From Bdellovibrionaceae bacterium UBA3535 (lineage in GTDB: Bacteria > Bdellovibrionota > Bdellovibrionia > Bdellovibrionales > UBA840), in contig DFOS01000015.1 of the NCBI GenBank assembly GCA_002376845.1, forward strand, positions 75,431 to 139,430: a stretch of DNA of 64,000 nucleotides, read 5' to 3'. Position 1 is the stretch's first letter; each line of letters starts with the position of its first letter. The position numbers and the translations under genes are program-made. The notes under the pieces are model-generated. The model was not told the DNA's origin and did not search any database. It was given only the letters and a program-made list of their open reading frames with translations. Positions 17,412-25,418 of this stretch are shown in pieces.

Positions 17412-17822
17412 ATGGAAAACATATTGTATCCCCTTGTGGGCGGCGTAATCATAGGTTTGGCAGCTACCTTTATGATGATGAGTATTGGCAAGATAGCTGG
17501 CATTAGTGGTATCGTTGCAGGGCTTTTGGAAAAACCCAATCCTGCTACTAAATGGCGCTTTGCCTTTGTACTTGGTTTGCTCAGCGGCGGCGGCTTGCTC
17601 TTTTGGTTGTCCCCTCAATTGTTTCAATATGAATTTTCTTTTACTTATTTTGAAGCCATTGTCGGAGGTTTACTAGTTGGTTTTGGCACGCGCTTAGGTA
17701 GCGGTTGTACCAGCGGGCATGGTGTTTGTGGACTTCCGCGTTTGTCAGCTCGCTCATTTGTGGCGACACTTACCTTTATGGGCGTTGCCATTTTGACTGT
17801 TTTTATTCGGGGGCTTTTATGA
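17412..17822 (+). CDS. YeeE/YedE family sulfur-compound transporter, first half (PmpA-like)
   Basis: A 136-residue membrane protein with four helices. It carries the hallmark [15 protein letters not shown] near residue 95, the conserved Cys-containing loop of YeeE/YedE (TsuA) proteins that move thiosulfate or other sulfur species. In many bacteria the ten-helix TsuA fold is split into two adjacent half genes; here the second half starts in a four-base overlap (ATGA), so the pair should be translated together and form one transporter. The persulfide-dioxygenase-type gene typical of such clusters occurs elsewhere in the window (54876). Confidence 0.85.
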   Translation: MENILYPLVGGVIIGLAATFMMMSIGKIAGISGIVAGLLEKPNPATKWRFAFVLGLLSGGGLLFWLSPQLFQYEFSFTYFEAIVGGLLVGFGTRLGSGCTSGHGVCGLPRLSARSFVATLTFMGVAILTVFIRGLL

Positions 17823-18235
17823 ATTGGCTAGCATCTTTTATTGCAGGTTTTATATTTGCATTGGGGCTGGTAATTTCGGGCATGACCAACCCAGATAAGG
17901 TTATCGGCTTTTTGGATTTGTTTGGAGATTGGGATTATGCTCTAGCTTTTGTAATGGCAGGGGCAGTCTTATTTAACTTGCTAACTTTTCATTGGCTAAA
18001 AAGGCGACAAAGCCCACTTTTTTCTGACACTTTTCATTGGCCGACCAAAAAAGATATTGATAAGCGTTTGGTGATAGGAGCTAGTTTTTTTGGTTTAGGC
18101 TGGGGGCTTTTGGGGATATGTCCGGGACCAGGTTTGGTAAATCTGGTGACCATGAATGCGAAATTGCTGGTCTTTGTGGCTGCAATGTTGGCAGGAATGT
18201 TGGCTTTTAAAATCTTTGATAAGATGAAGACCTAG
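17819..18235 (+). CDS. YeeE/YedE family sulfur-compound transporter, second half (PmpB-like)
   Basis: A 138-residue partner of the preceding gene. It begins [32 protein letters not shown], the usual start of the second half, and has the other conserved Cys loop [19 protein letters not shown] near residue 100. The start is ATG 17819, which overlaps the upstream TGA; a longer frame open to 17705 lies inside the first gene and is not real. Together the two halves give the eight or nine helices and both Cys loops of a full transporter. Confidence 0.85.
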   Translation: MNWLASFIAGFIFALGLVISGMTNPDKVIGFLDLFGDWDYALAFVMAGAVLFNLLTFHWLKRRQSPLFSDTFHWPTKKDIDKRLVIGASFFGLGWGLLGICPGPGLVNLVTMNAKLLVFVAAMLAGMLAFKIFDKMKT

Positions 18236-18246
18236 GAAGGTAAATC

Positions 18247-18486
18247 TTGGATGCTATGCAGTTTAAAAGCTTTCTAATTTATTGTTTGGCTATGAACTAT
18301 GCCATCTTGCTATTATGGGGATTCATGGTCATGCTCGCTCCCGATTGGATTTACAATATTCATAACAAGTTATTTCCCATAAAAAGAGACATATTTGTCA
18401 TTCTACATTATTGCGGAATTGGCCTATACAAAATTTTGATCTTTATTTTTATACTCATTCCCCTGATCGCCCTTCATTTTATCTAG
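18247..18486 (+). CDS. DUF6868 family small membrane protein
   Basis: A 79-residue protein with two or three hydrophobic segments and the family pattern FLIYCLAMNYAILLLWG, then WIYNIHNKLFPI, then FVILHYCGIGLYKILIFIF. The TTG start is chosen because AGGAAGG lies six bases upstream; an in-frame ATG nine bases later would be too far. It begins 12 bases after the second transporter half, so it is probably the last gene of that operon, followed by a good terminator. Function unknown. Confidence 0.7.
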   Translation: MDAMQFKSFLIYCLAMNYAILLLWGFMVMLAPDWIYNIHNKLFPIKRDIFVILHYCGIGLYKILIFIFILIPLIALHFI

Positions 18487-18543
18487 ACGTGTAATTCTTA
18501 TCCGATTGATCTCAAAAGAAAACAAAATATAAGGCTTGTAGAG

Positions 18544-18578
18544 GCAGCTTTCATGAAGCTAGAAAGTTCTGCTTTTTT
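18544..18578 (+). terminator. Rho-independent terminator after the YeeE operon
   Basis: Stem GCAGCTTTC / GAAAG-TT-CTGC (two-base bulge) with a nine-base loop, followed by six T. It closes the YeeE/YedE-DUF6868 transcript just before the ABC1 kinase gene. Confidence 0.75.
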
Positions 18579-18594
18579 GTTCTAAGCTATTCTA

Positions 18595-19881
18595 ATGAAG
18601 GAAATTAAAAAGATCGCATCCGGCGCGTTTGCAAGAAATTTGCGTTTAGCAAAGCTTGCCTATGGCAGTGGTGTGAAGCTTTGGTCTGCTAGTAAAGAAG
18701 AGGGCTTAAAATCCATTTTAGATTCCGTTGTTGGTGGCCAAGCCCACAAATTGGTAAATGAACTTGGCCTTATGAAGGGTTCTGTGATGAAGGTGGGGCA
18801 AATGCTCTCGCTTTATTCAGAAGCTTTTCTGTCAAAAGAATTGCAGGCTGTTCTGCGGCAACTAGAAAACCAAAGTTTTTATTTATCATGGGAGGAGATT
18901 CAAAAGAATTTGCCCTCCGAATTTCTAGAAAAACTCGACTTTGAATCCAAGCCCATTGCAGCCGCTTCCTTGGGTCAGGTGCACAAAGCCAAGATTAAAG
19001 CCACAGGCGAAGTGGTGGCAGTAAAAATACAATACCGCGGCGTACGCAAGGCGATTGATTCGGATATAAACACCTTAAGGTTATTTTTGAATATTTTGGA
19101 TTTGCTTCCTAAAGATCAGGATTTTTCCAATATCTTTGAAGAAGTAAAGATGATGCTCTTGCAAGAAACCGATTATTTGCATGAAGCTAAATACCAAAAA
19201 GCCTTTCGTAATAAGGTAGAACAGGTATCGGAAAATATATATGTTCCGCGAGTATACGACGAATTTACCAATGAACAAGTATTCACCAGTGAATTTATAG
19301 ATGGCATCAACCCTAGGGACTGGGTGGATACATCGCCGTCGCAGGAATTGGTAGATCAATTGGGTAAAGATTATTTTGAGATATTTTTTAAAGAAATATT
19401 TTCTTGGTCTATGGTGCAGAGTGATCCTCATCCAGGTAATTATTTGATCCAAAAATTACCAGACGGAAAAACCAGGTGGGTTCTTCTGGATTTTGGTGCC
19501 ACCAAAGAAGTAAGCGAAAAACTACAAGATACATACAAGGCCTTTATCAAGTCCGCCATTTACCAGGACCGGGATTTGTTTGTCCAGACTCTTGAATCAG
19601 CTGGCTTTGTCCAAAGCATAAGTGAAGATACCTATCCGTTGTTGTGGGATTATCTGGCTTGTCTTGGAGAGCCTTTTCAAAGCGGACAATATGATTGGAA
19701 GACTTCCGATTCTGCAGACAGAATACTAAAAATTCTCCCAAAAATGATTCGTAAATTATCTAGCAAAAAGCCGCCGGGTGAAACCGTGTTTATCGACCGC
19801 AAGATAGGTGGGCTTTATTTTATGCTAAAGCTAATAGGTGCAAATTTTGATCCAACAGCAATTAGTAAGAAGTACTGCTAG
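18595..19881 (+). CDS. ABC1/UbiB-type atypical kinase (AarF domain)
   Basis: A 428-residue protein of the ABC1 family. It has the defining KxGQ motif in VMKVGQMLSLYSE near residue 65, the Ala-rich loop PIAAASLGQVHKAKI near 120 in place of a P-loop, the nucleotide Lys in VAVKIQYRGV near 143, the catalytic loop VQSDPHPGNYL near 275 and the metal motif LLDFGATKE near 300. Unlike E. coli UbiB it has no C-terminal membrane pair, so it is closer to the soluble ABC1 proteins. The family supports ubiquinone biosynthesis or lipid homeostasis, probably as an ATPase. It is transcribed from its own promoter after a terminator. Confidence 0.87.
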   Translation: MKEIKKIASGAFARNLRLAKLAYGSGVKLWSASKEEGLKSILDSVVGGQAHKLVNELGLMKGSVMKVGQMLSLYSEAFLSKELQAVLRQLENQSFYLSWEEIQKNLPSEFLEKLDFESKPIAAASLGQVHKAKIKATGEVVAVKIQYRGVRKAIDSDINTLRLFLNILDLLPKDQDFSNIFEEVKMMLLQETDYLHEAKYQKAFRNKVEQVSENIYVPRVYDEFTNEQVFTSEFIDGINPRDWVDTSPSQELVDQLGKDYFEIFFKEIFSWSMVQSDPHPGNYLIQKLPDGKTRWVLLDFGATKEVSEKLQDTYKAFIKSAIYQDRDLFVQTLESAGFVQSISEDTYPLLWDYLACLGEPFQSGQYDWKTSDSADRILKILPKMIRKLSSKKPPGETVFIDRKIGGLYFMLKLIGANFDPTAISKKYC

Positions 19882-20796
19882 TTATAGTTTTAGCTGCTTT
19901 TTTGTATTGGTAAGAATCTCTGCTTTTAGCGCTTGTATACTAGCTTGTTTCAAGTAGCGCCTGCGCATGGTGAGGTTTACGCTACGAAATGGTATCGGTT
20001 TGTTAAAGGTTCTTAATAGCTTTTTTTCTTTCGCAGGTAAACGGATGGCACTAAGCTCAGGCAATAGAGTATAACCAAAGTTCTCTTGTACCAAATATCG
20101 AAGTGACTCTAGGTTGCCGATTTTTATGTCTAGGCCTAGGGGGCGGTTCGCCTCCAAACGACGTAGATGGCATAGCTTTATGATTTCATCACGTAGGCAA
20201 TGTCCTTCTTCCAATAACCACATTTGGTCGGCTTCTAAATCATCAATATGAATTCGCGTTCGTTTGGCCAAAGGGTGCTTTTCATTTATGTACAAATACA
20301 TAGCCTCATCATATAGAGCTTCTTGGTAGTAATTTTGTTTGTTCTCCTCCGTTGCCAAGATCGCCAGATCGATTTGTTCCTTGTCTAAGGCTTGAAGGCA
20401 GTTTTCTGTGGTGAGCTCCCAAATGGATAGCTCCACCGCGGGGTATTGACTTCGAAAACTAGCTAAAAAATTAGGTACCAAATAGGGAGCAATGGTGGGG
20501 ATGATTCCCACCTTTAGTTCTCCGCGAATTTCACCTTTTTGCTCATCCACAATTTCTCTTATTCGTTCTATGTCATATAGCGCTTGTTTGGCTTGCTTTA
20601 AAATGCTCTTGCCCACAAGAGTAGGTGCTACAGGGCTCTTGCTTCGGTCAAAAATGGCTACCCCTAAGTCCTCCTCGAGATTTTTGATCATTTTGCTAAG
20701 CGTGGGCTGAGTCACAAAGCAAGCTTTCGCCGCCCGATGAAAGTTTTGTTCTTTTTCTACAGCTAAGATGTATTGCAATTGAGTAACGGAAACCAT
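19882..20796 (-). CDS. oxyR: OxyR, peroxide-sensing LysR family regulator
   Basis: A 304-residue LysR protein. The helix-turn-helix is FHRAAKACFVTQPTLSKMIKNLEEDLG. The effector domain has the redox block LLEEGHCLRDEIIKLC, with Cys200 and Cys209 at the same nine-residue spacing as E. coli Cys199 and Cys208, which form the peroxide-induced disulfide. ATG 20796 is chosen because GGGGTGG precedes it; an ATG 12 bases upstream also exists. It is divergent from a peroxiredoxin-glutaredoxin and a disulfide reductase, its likely targets, and a near-consensus OxyR site lies between them. Confidence 0.92.
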   Translation of the reverse strand: MVSVTQLQYILAVEKEQNFHRAAKACFVTQPTLSKMIKNLEEDLGVAIFDRSKSPVAPTLVGKSILKQAKQALYDIERIREIVDEQKGEIRGELKVGIIPTIAPYLVPNFLASFRSQYPAVELSIWELTTENCLQALDKEQIDLAILATEENKQNYYQEALYDEAMYLYINEKHPLAKRTRIHIDDLEADQMWLLEEGHCLRDEIIKLCHLRRLEANRPLGLDIKIGNLESLRYLVQENFGYTLLPELSAIRLPAKEKKLLRTFNKPIPFRSVNLTMRRRYLKQASIQALKAEILTNTKKQLKL

Positions 20797-20809
20797 AACC
20801 CACCCCATG

Positions 20810-20846
20810 ATAGATATTATCTATCATAATATAGAAATATAATATT
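20810..20846. promoter_or_regulatory. OxyR operator
   Basis: 20810-20824 reads ATAGATATTATCTAT, which fits the OxyR consensus half-element ATAGnTnnnAnCTAT at every fixed base. A weaker ATAG-containing copy begins at about 20831, 21 to 22 bases along, as expected for a tetramer on one face of DNA. It starts 14 bases before the oxyR start codon and about 80 bases before the peroxiredoxin start, so it could serve both promoters. Confidence 0.8.
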
Positions 20847-20902
20847 TTATCAATCATTAAATATGCCCGATACTATGAACAGTAACGAAACAAGGAGAGA
20901 CT

Positions 20903-21631
20903 ATGTTTGAAAATAAAGAAGGACAAAAAGTACCACAGGTTACATTTCAGGTGCGAGAAAATGATGAGTGGAAAAAATGGAGTTCCGAGGATCTTTTTAA
21001 AGGCAAAAAAGTGATTCTATTTGCGCTTCCCGGAGCCTTCACGCCAACCTGCTCCTCCTCGCATTTACCGAGGTACAATCAGTTGGCCCCGGTATTTAAG
21101 CAGAAGGGAATTGATGAAATTATTTGCCTTTCAGTAAATGATACCTTTGTTATGAACGCCTGGGCTGAAGATCAGGAATCTGATAATATCCGCCTGCTTC
21201 CAGATGGCAATGGAGAGTTTTCAGAGAAAATGGGGCTTTTGGTGGACAAAAACGATTTGGGTTTTGGCAAGCGTTCATGGCGCTACTCTATGTATGTAGA
21301 AGATGGCGTTATTAAAAAGATGTTCATTGAGCCGCTTAAAGATGGTGACCCCTTTGAGGTTTCCGATGCCGACACCATGTTGGAGTACCTTGATCCGAAG
21401 GCAAAAAAGCCCGAAGCGGTGTCCATCATTACCAAACCAGGTTGTCCGCATTGTAAAAAAGCGAAGGAGCTATTGGATTCTAAGGGCATTGCCTTTGAAG
21501 AGATCATTTTGGGCACAGATGCCACAAGTGTAAGTTTATCAGCCATTACGGGCCGCAATACTGTGCCGCAAGTTTTTATTGCAGGGAAACATATTGGCGG
21601 AGCCGAAGATTTAGAAAAGCACCTTAACTAA
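20903..21631 (+). CDS. Peroxiredoxin-glutaredoxin hybrid (Prx5/Grx)
   Basis: A 242-residue fusion. Residues 1-160 are a Prx5-type peroxiredoxin with the peroxidatic site PGAFTPTCSSSHLP (Cys near 49) and WRYSMYVEDGVI. Residues 170-242 are a glutaredoxin with KPGCPHCKKAK and NTVPQVFIAGKHIGG (glutathione-binding cis-Pro). This is the same order as the Haemophilus influenzae hybrid, which reduces H2O2 and alkyl hydroperoxides with glutathione. An AAGGAGA site precedes ATG. It is first in an OxyR-controlled unit with a disulfide reductase, which could recycle it directly or through glutathione. Confidence 0.93.
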   Translation: MFENKEGQKVPQVTFQVRENDEWKKWSSEDLFKGKKVILFALPGAFTPTCSSSHLPRYNQLAPVFKQKGIDEIICLSVNDTFVMNAWAEDQESDNIRLLPDGNGEFSEKMGLLVDKNDLGFGKRSWRYSMYVEDGVIKKMFIEPLKDGDPFEVSDADTMLEYLDPKAKKPEAVSIITKPGCPHCKKAKELLDSKGIAFEEIILGTDATSVSLSAITGRNTVPQVFIAGKHIGGAEDLEKHLN

Positions 21632-21640
21632 ATAAACGAA

Positions 21641-21669
21641 AGCGCGTATGCTATACGGGCGTACGCGCT
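21641..21669 (+). promoter_or_regulatory. Intercistronic hairpin
   Basis: Perfect eight-base inverted repeat AGCGCGTA / TACGCGCT with a 13-base loop between the peroxiredoxin and reductase genes. No T-run follows, so it more likely tunes mRNA stability or partial read-through than ends the transcript. A smaller competing hairpin (GTAT-GCT-ATAC) sits in its 5' half. Confidence 0.45.
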
Positions 21670-21689
21670 AGCTTATAAGGAGTGGATTC

Positions 21690-23108
21690 ATGCGAGAAGT
21701 AGATGTTGCAATCATTGGCGCTGGATCGGCAGGCCTAACGGCTCGACGAGAAGTAGAAAAGCATACAAAAAATTATGTGGTCATTGACGATGGAATTTTG
21801 GGTACAACATGCGCGCGCGTTGGCTGTATGCCTTCAAAGGTTTTGATTCAAGTAGCCAACGATTTTCATCGTCGACACAAATTTGCAGAGCAAGGCATTC
21901 AAGGAGCAGAGAACTTAAGTATCGATCGTAAAGCAGTTATGCAACATGTTCGTAAACTCAGAGATCGTTTTGTTCGAGGTGTAACCTCGGGTATGGAGTC
22001 GTGGACAAAGGAGCACTTAATAGCCAAGCGAGCACGCTTTTTGGATGCCAATACCCTGGATTTAGGTGATGAAAAAATTAAGGCAAAAAACATTATCATT
22101 GCTACCGGTTCCCAACCAATTATTCCCAAGGCATGGCAGCCGTATCAAAAATATTTTATAGATACGGATCATTTTTTTGAAATGCAGGAGCTTCCAAGTA
22201 AAATAGCGGTGATAGGATTGGGAGTTATAGGCATAGAGCTGGGGCAAGCCTTGCATCGTATCGGGGTTGAGGTGGTAGGCTTTACCTTGGATAAGGCCAT
22301 TGGCGGATTGAGTGACCCGGAAATACAAGACTACGTAGCTCACAGTATGGAAGAGGAGTTTCCTATTCATTATGGGCCAAGTGAAATTGTTGGGGAAGAA
22401 AACGGCAAGCTTTTGGTAAAATCTGGAGACTATATTGAGCAGGTAGATGCCGCCTTTCTGACAATGGGCAGAAGCCCCTCACTACAAAATTTAAATTTAG
22501 CGGCCACCGGGGTAAAACTAAATGATCGGGGCATGCCAGATATTGATAAGAATACTTTTGTTATTCCCGGCACTAGAATTTTCGTGGCAGGAGATAGTAA
22601 TGGTGACAGGCCCTTGCTACATGAGGCTGCCGATGAAGGAAGAATTGTAGGCTACAATGCGGTAAGAGAGGAGTTGCAATGCTTTCGTCGTCGAGAGTTT
22701 TTGGCTATCACCTTTTCTGATCCCAATATTGCGATAATTGGAGAGTCCTACAAACAACTTCAAGAAAAAAATGTGGACTTTATAAGTGGTAAAGTATCAT
22801 TTGAGGGACAAGGCCGCGCCATTGTGAAGTTAAAGGAAAAGGGACTATTGCATTTGTACGTAGACAAAAAAAGCGGTGAGCTATTGGGAGCTGAACTGTT
22901 TGCCCCAGACGGGGAGCATATGGCGCATTTGCTTGCTTGGGCCATGAACTTAAAGCTCAATGTACATGAGCTGCTTTCACTGCCGTATTATCATCCTGTG
23001 GTTGAGGAAGGCCTTAGAACGGCAATTCGTGATGCTGCCAAAAAAGTGGATAAGGAGCACTCGCCCTTGGAAATTCTAAGGTGCAACGATCCTCCTGTAG
23101 GAAAATAA
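21690..23108 (+). CDS. Dihydrolipoamide-dehydrogenase-like flavoprotein disulfide reductase
   Basis: A 472-residue FAD-dependent pyridine-nucleotide disulfide oxidoreductase. FAD site IIGAGSAGLTARREVE at the start, active CxxxxC in GTTCARVGCMPSK near 40-46, second Rossmann IAVIGLGVIGIELGQALHR near 170, FAD motif GTRIFVAGDSNGDRPLLHEAADEG near 300, and C-terminal active base in YYHPVVEEGLRTA. It is a lone Lpd-like enzyme without 2-oxoacid dehydrogenase genes nearby; placed after a peroxiredoxin-glutaredoxin under OxyR, it may supply reducing power to that peroxidase, or act as a glutathione or mycothione-like reductase. AAGGAG precedes ATG. Confidence 0.85.
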   Translation: MREVDVAIIGAGSAGLTARREVEKHTKNYVVIDDGILGTTCARVGCMPSKVLIQVANDFHRRHKFAEQGIQGAENLSIDRKAVMQHVRKLRDRFVRGVTSGMESWTKEHLIAKRARFLDANTLDLGDEKIKAKNIIIATGSQPIIPKAWQPYQKYFIDTDHFFEMQELPSKIAVIGLGVIGIELGQALHRIGVEVVGFTLDKAIGGLSDPEIQDYVAHSMEEEFPIHYGPSEIVGEENGKLLVKSGDYIEQVDAAFLTMGRSPSLQNLNLAATGVKLNDRGMPDIDKNTFVIPGTRIFVAGDSNGDRPLLHEAADEGRIVGYNAVREELQCFRRREFLAITFSDPNIAIIGESYKQLQEKNVDFISGKVSFEGQGRAIVKLKEKGLLHLYVDKKSGELLGAELFAPDGEHMAHLLAWAMNLKLNVHELLSLPYYHPVVEEGLRTAIRDAAKKVDKEHSPLEILRCNDPPVGK

Positions 23109-23112
23109 GAAT

Positions 23113-23538
23113 ATGAAAAAAATTGAATTCATTCCTTATCAGCAAACCATTCCGTTAAGACATCAAATCTTACGACCTCACCAGAGTATAGATGAATGCA
23201 TTTATCCAGGTGATAAAGATCCATCTAGTGTGCATCTTGGTGCTTATTCTGCTAAGGACTTGGTTGGTATCGTATCTCTGTATAGGGAAGACAAATTGGC
23301 ATGTGGCTGGCGACTACGTGGTATGGCAACAGCTGAAAGTGTTCGAGGTCAAGGCTACGGAAAGGATTTGGTAGAAGCGTGCATAGACTTTGTTAGCAAA
23401 GAGGAGGTAAGAGGAATTTGGTGCAATGCGCGCACACCCGCTTGCGCCTTTTATGAAAAACTAGGTTTTAGCAAACACGGAGCTGAGTTTGAAATTCAAG
23501 GAATCGGCCCGCATTATATCATGACTTATAGAGAATAA
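23113..23538 (+). CDS. GNAT family N-acetyltransferase
   Basis: A 141-residue acyl-CoA-dependent acetyltransferase with a single GNAT domain: KLACGWRLRGMATAESVRGQGYGKDLVEACI holds the acetyl-CoA loop (R/Q-x-x-G-x-G), followed by GIWCNARTPACAFYEKLGFSKHG. It resembles the ElaA-like short GNATs. The start lies four bases after the reductase stop, so it belongs to the OxyR unit. The substrate is unknown; a protein or small-molecule amine is possible. Confidence 0.8.
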   Translation: MKKIEFIPYQQTIPLRHQILRPHQSIDECIYPGDKDPSSVHLGAYSAKDLVGIVSLYREDKLACGWRLRGMATAESVRGQGYGKDLVEACIDFVSKEEVRGIWCNARTPACAFYEKLGFSKHGAEFEIQGIGPHYIMTYRE

Positions 23539-23542
23539 GCGC

Positions 23543-25216
23543 TTAGCTACCAAATAGACCACGGCATTGCTTTGGCGATTGCCAGCGGCTTTCATATATT
23601 CCTTTTAAAAAACTGATAAAGTTATCTCGATAGCCCGAAACCACTTTGGGTTGATCGTGATGCACAAACATCTTTCCAGTTCGAAACTTAGGGATCTTAG
23701 GGTCCACCAACTTAGAATTCGTTTTATTAGGATTGCCGTGTCGAGCATAACGATAAACATAGCGGCGCATACGGCGAGAAAACTGGTGCTCATTGTAAAT
23801 ATGTTTGGCTATACGAAAAAGAGCATTGACGGGTAATAGAATATCATATGGTTTCCACTCAAATGTAAGCGGCATCAAAAAATGATGGCGGTTAAAAATA
23901 TAAAATAGTTCGAGGGCGTGACCAGCTTCAAACATCCCCGCTTTTTTGTCGTAAAGACTTAGGTAAGTGCTGCCAGGTTTATGCAATTCCATATATTCTG
24001 CCATCATTCTAGCTGGCGCATGAAACATGAGATCCCCGAGAATATGTTTCAGGGATTGTTTGTTCTTAGGGTAATTGTGCTTCTCATAATATTTTGTAAT
24101 CTTTTCGGTTAATAGAGGGTCTCTCACAAAACGTTCTAAGTAATCATGAAATTCTTCAGGGCTCATTTCCTTGGGCACATCTGTCATAAATGCATGGGAC
24201 AAGAGCTCCATTTCTCCGCTATTGGTATTGATAAATGCATCAACATTACGATTGTGTTCGCCGCGCTGGATACTTTCTAGTACACCATGTTTTAAAACAT
24301 GGCCATCAATGGTGGGGCCATAGGTGAGCATGACCTCAGGTTTGGGACCATCTACTTTCAAAGGAAATTGCCGTACAAATTCTTCAGCAGGAATCTCACG
24401 CAAACGTTGAAGACTTTTACTGGAAGCTCTTACCTTTAGTTTTTTTCGTATGTAGTCGGCTTGTTTGTAGCGTTCTTCTAAAGGCTCTTCTAGATCTGGT
24501 CCACTCAAAATCATGGCTCGTTGAAATAGATTTTTTGTAAGCTTACTTGCTACCATAACTCGTGCCGTTGCGCCGCCGGCCGACTCACCTTTGATGGTGA
24601 TGTTGTTGGGGTTCCCGCCAAAGGCGGCAATATTTTTCTTTACCCATTCGAGAGCTTTAATTGTATCGAGGATGCCATAGTTACCGGTTGTGCCACTTTC
24701 TTTTAATAAATCGGGATGCGAGAAAAATCCCATGGCCCCAAGGCGATAGTTGTGGGAAACAAAGATGGCTTTTCCTTCATTTACTAGGCGGGTAGGATTA
24801 TAAAGATCCATGCTACCAATTTTTTGATTTCCAGATCCAAAAACGTAGGCGCCGCCATGAATCCAAAATATCACGGGTAATTGTTTGCTGTGATCTCGGT
24901 TTTTGGGAACGTATACATTTAGATACAAACAGTCTTCGGAGCCAATAATTCTACCCGTATCCATACCGTTAGCACCGGGCAGTCGCTGCAAGCTTTCACT
25001 GCCGTAGGTATCGGCCTTATAAATTTCTGTAAAAGGCTCGGGGTCTTGTGGCGGCCGCCAACGTAAATCTCCAATAGGTGCTTTGGCATAGGGTATTCCA
25101 AGGTAAACGGTATGGGAGCCTTTATCCACCCCTTCGATTCCTCCCTGTAGGGTTTCCACCACTGGTAGGGCCAGAGCTTTGGCGCCAATGAAAAAAATAA
25201 GCCAAATTATGTGCAT
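23543..25216 (-). CDS. Secreted type B carboxylesterase
   Basis: A 557-residue alpha/beta hydrolase of the carboxylesterase-lipase (PF00135) family with a signal peptide (MHIIWLIFFIGAKALA). Family blocks: YLGIPYAKAPIGDLRWRPP near 30, EDCLYLNVYVP near 85, FWIHGGAYVFGSG oxyanion motif near 110, the nucleophile elbow IKGESAGGATARVM (Ser near 200), acid Glu in NTNSGEMELL near 330 and catalytic His in FEAGHALELFYIF near 425. It would hydrolyse esters of broad or unknown type outside the cytoplasm. ATG 25216 follows AAGGGG. It stands divergent from a secreted metallopeptidase across 202 bases. Confidence 0.9.
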   Translation of the reverse strand: MHIIWLIFFIGAKALALPVVETLQGGIEGVDKGSHTVYLGIPYAKAPIGDLRWRPPQDPEPFTEIYKADTYGSESLQRLPGANGMDTGRIIGSEDCLYLNVYVPKNRDHSKQLPVIFWIHGGAYVFGSGNQKIGSMDLYNPTRLVNEGKAIFVSHNYRLGAMGFFSHPDLLKESGTTGNYGILDTIKALEWVKKNIAAFGGNPNNITIKGESAGGATARVMVASKLTKNLFQRAMILSGPDLEEPLEERYKQADYIRKKLKVRASSKSLQRLREIPAEEFVRQFPLKVDGPKPEVMLTYGPTIDGHVLKHGVLESIQRGEHNRNVDAFINTNSGEMELLSHAFMTDVPKEMSPEEFHDYLERFVRDPLLTEKITKYYEKHNYPKNKQSLKHILGDLMFHAPARMMAEYMELHKPGSTYLSLYDKKAGMFEAGHALELFYIFNRHHFLMPLTFEWKPYDILLPVNALFRIAKHIYNEHQFSRRMRRYVYRYARHGNPNKTNSKLVDPKIPKFRTGKMFVHHDQPKVVSGYRDNFISFLKGIYESRWQSPKQCRGLFGS

Positions 25217-25418
25217 GAAGATTCCCCTTTGTGAGACCAATATAATTTTAAATGATGGATAAGTGTTAGCCTTAAAAGGGGGATTACAAAGATTCCAGGG
25301 GGCTTAAAAAAAATACCTAAATGGCCTTTATTTTAGCTCTCAGCTTGGATCTAACACGCTAAGCCTTTGCCAAGGAGCTCATAATTGCTAGTATTTCAGC
25401 ATCTCAGGGGGGATAAAG

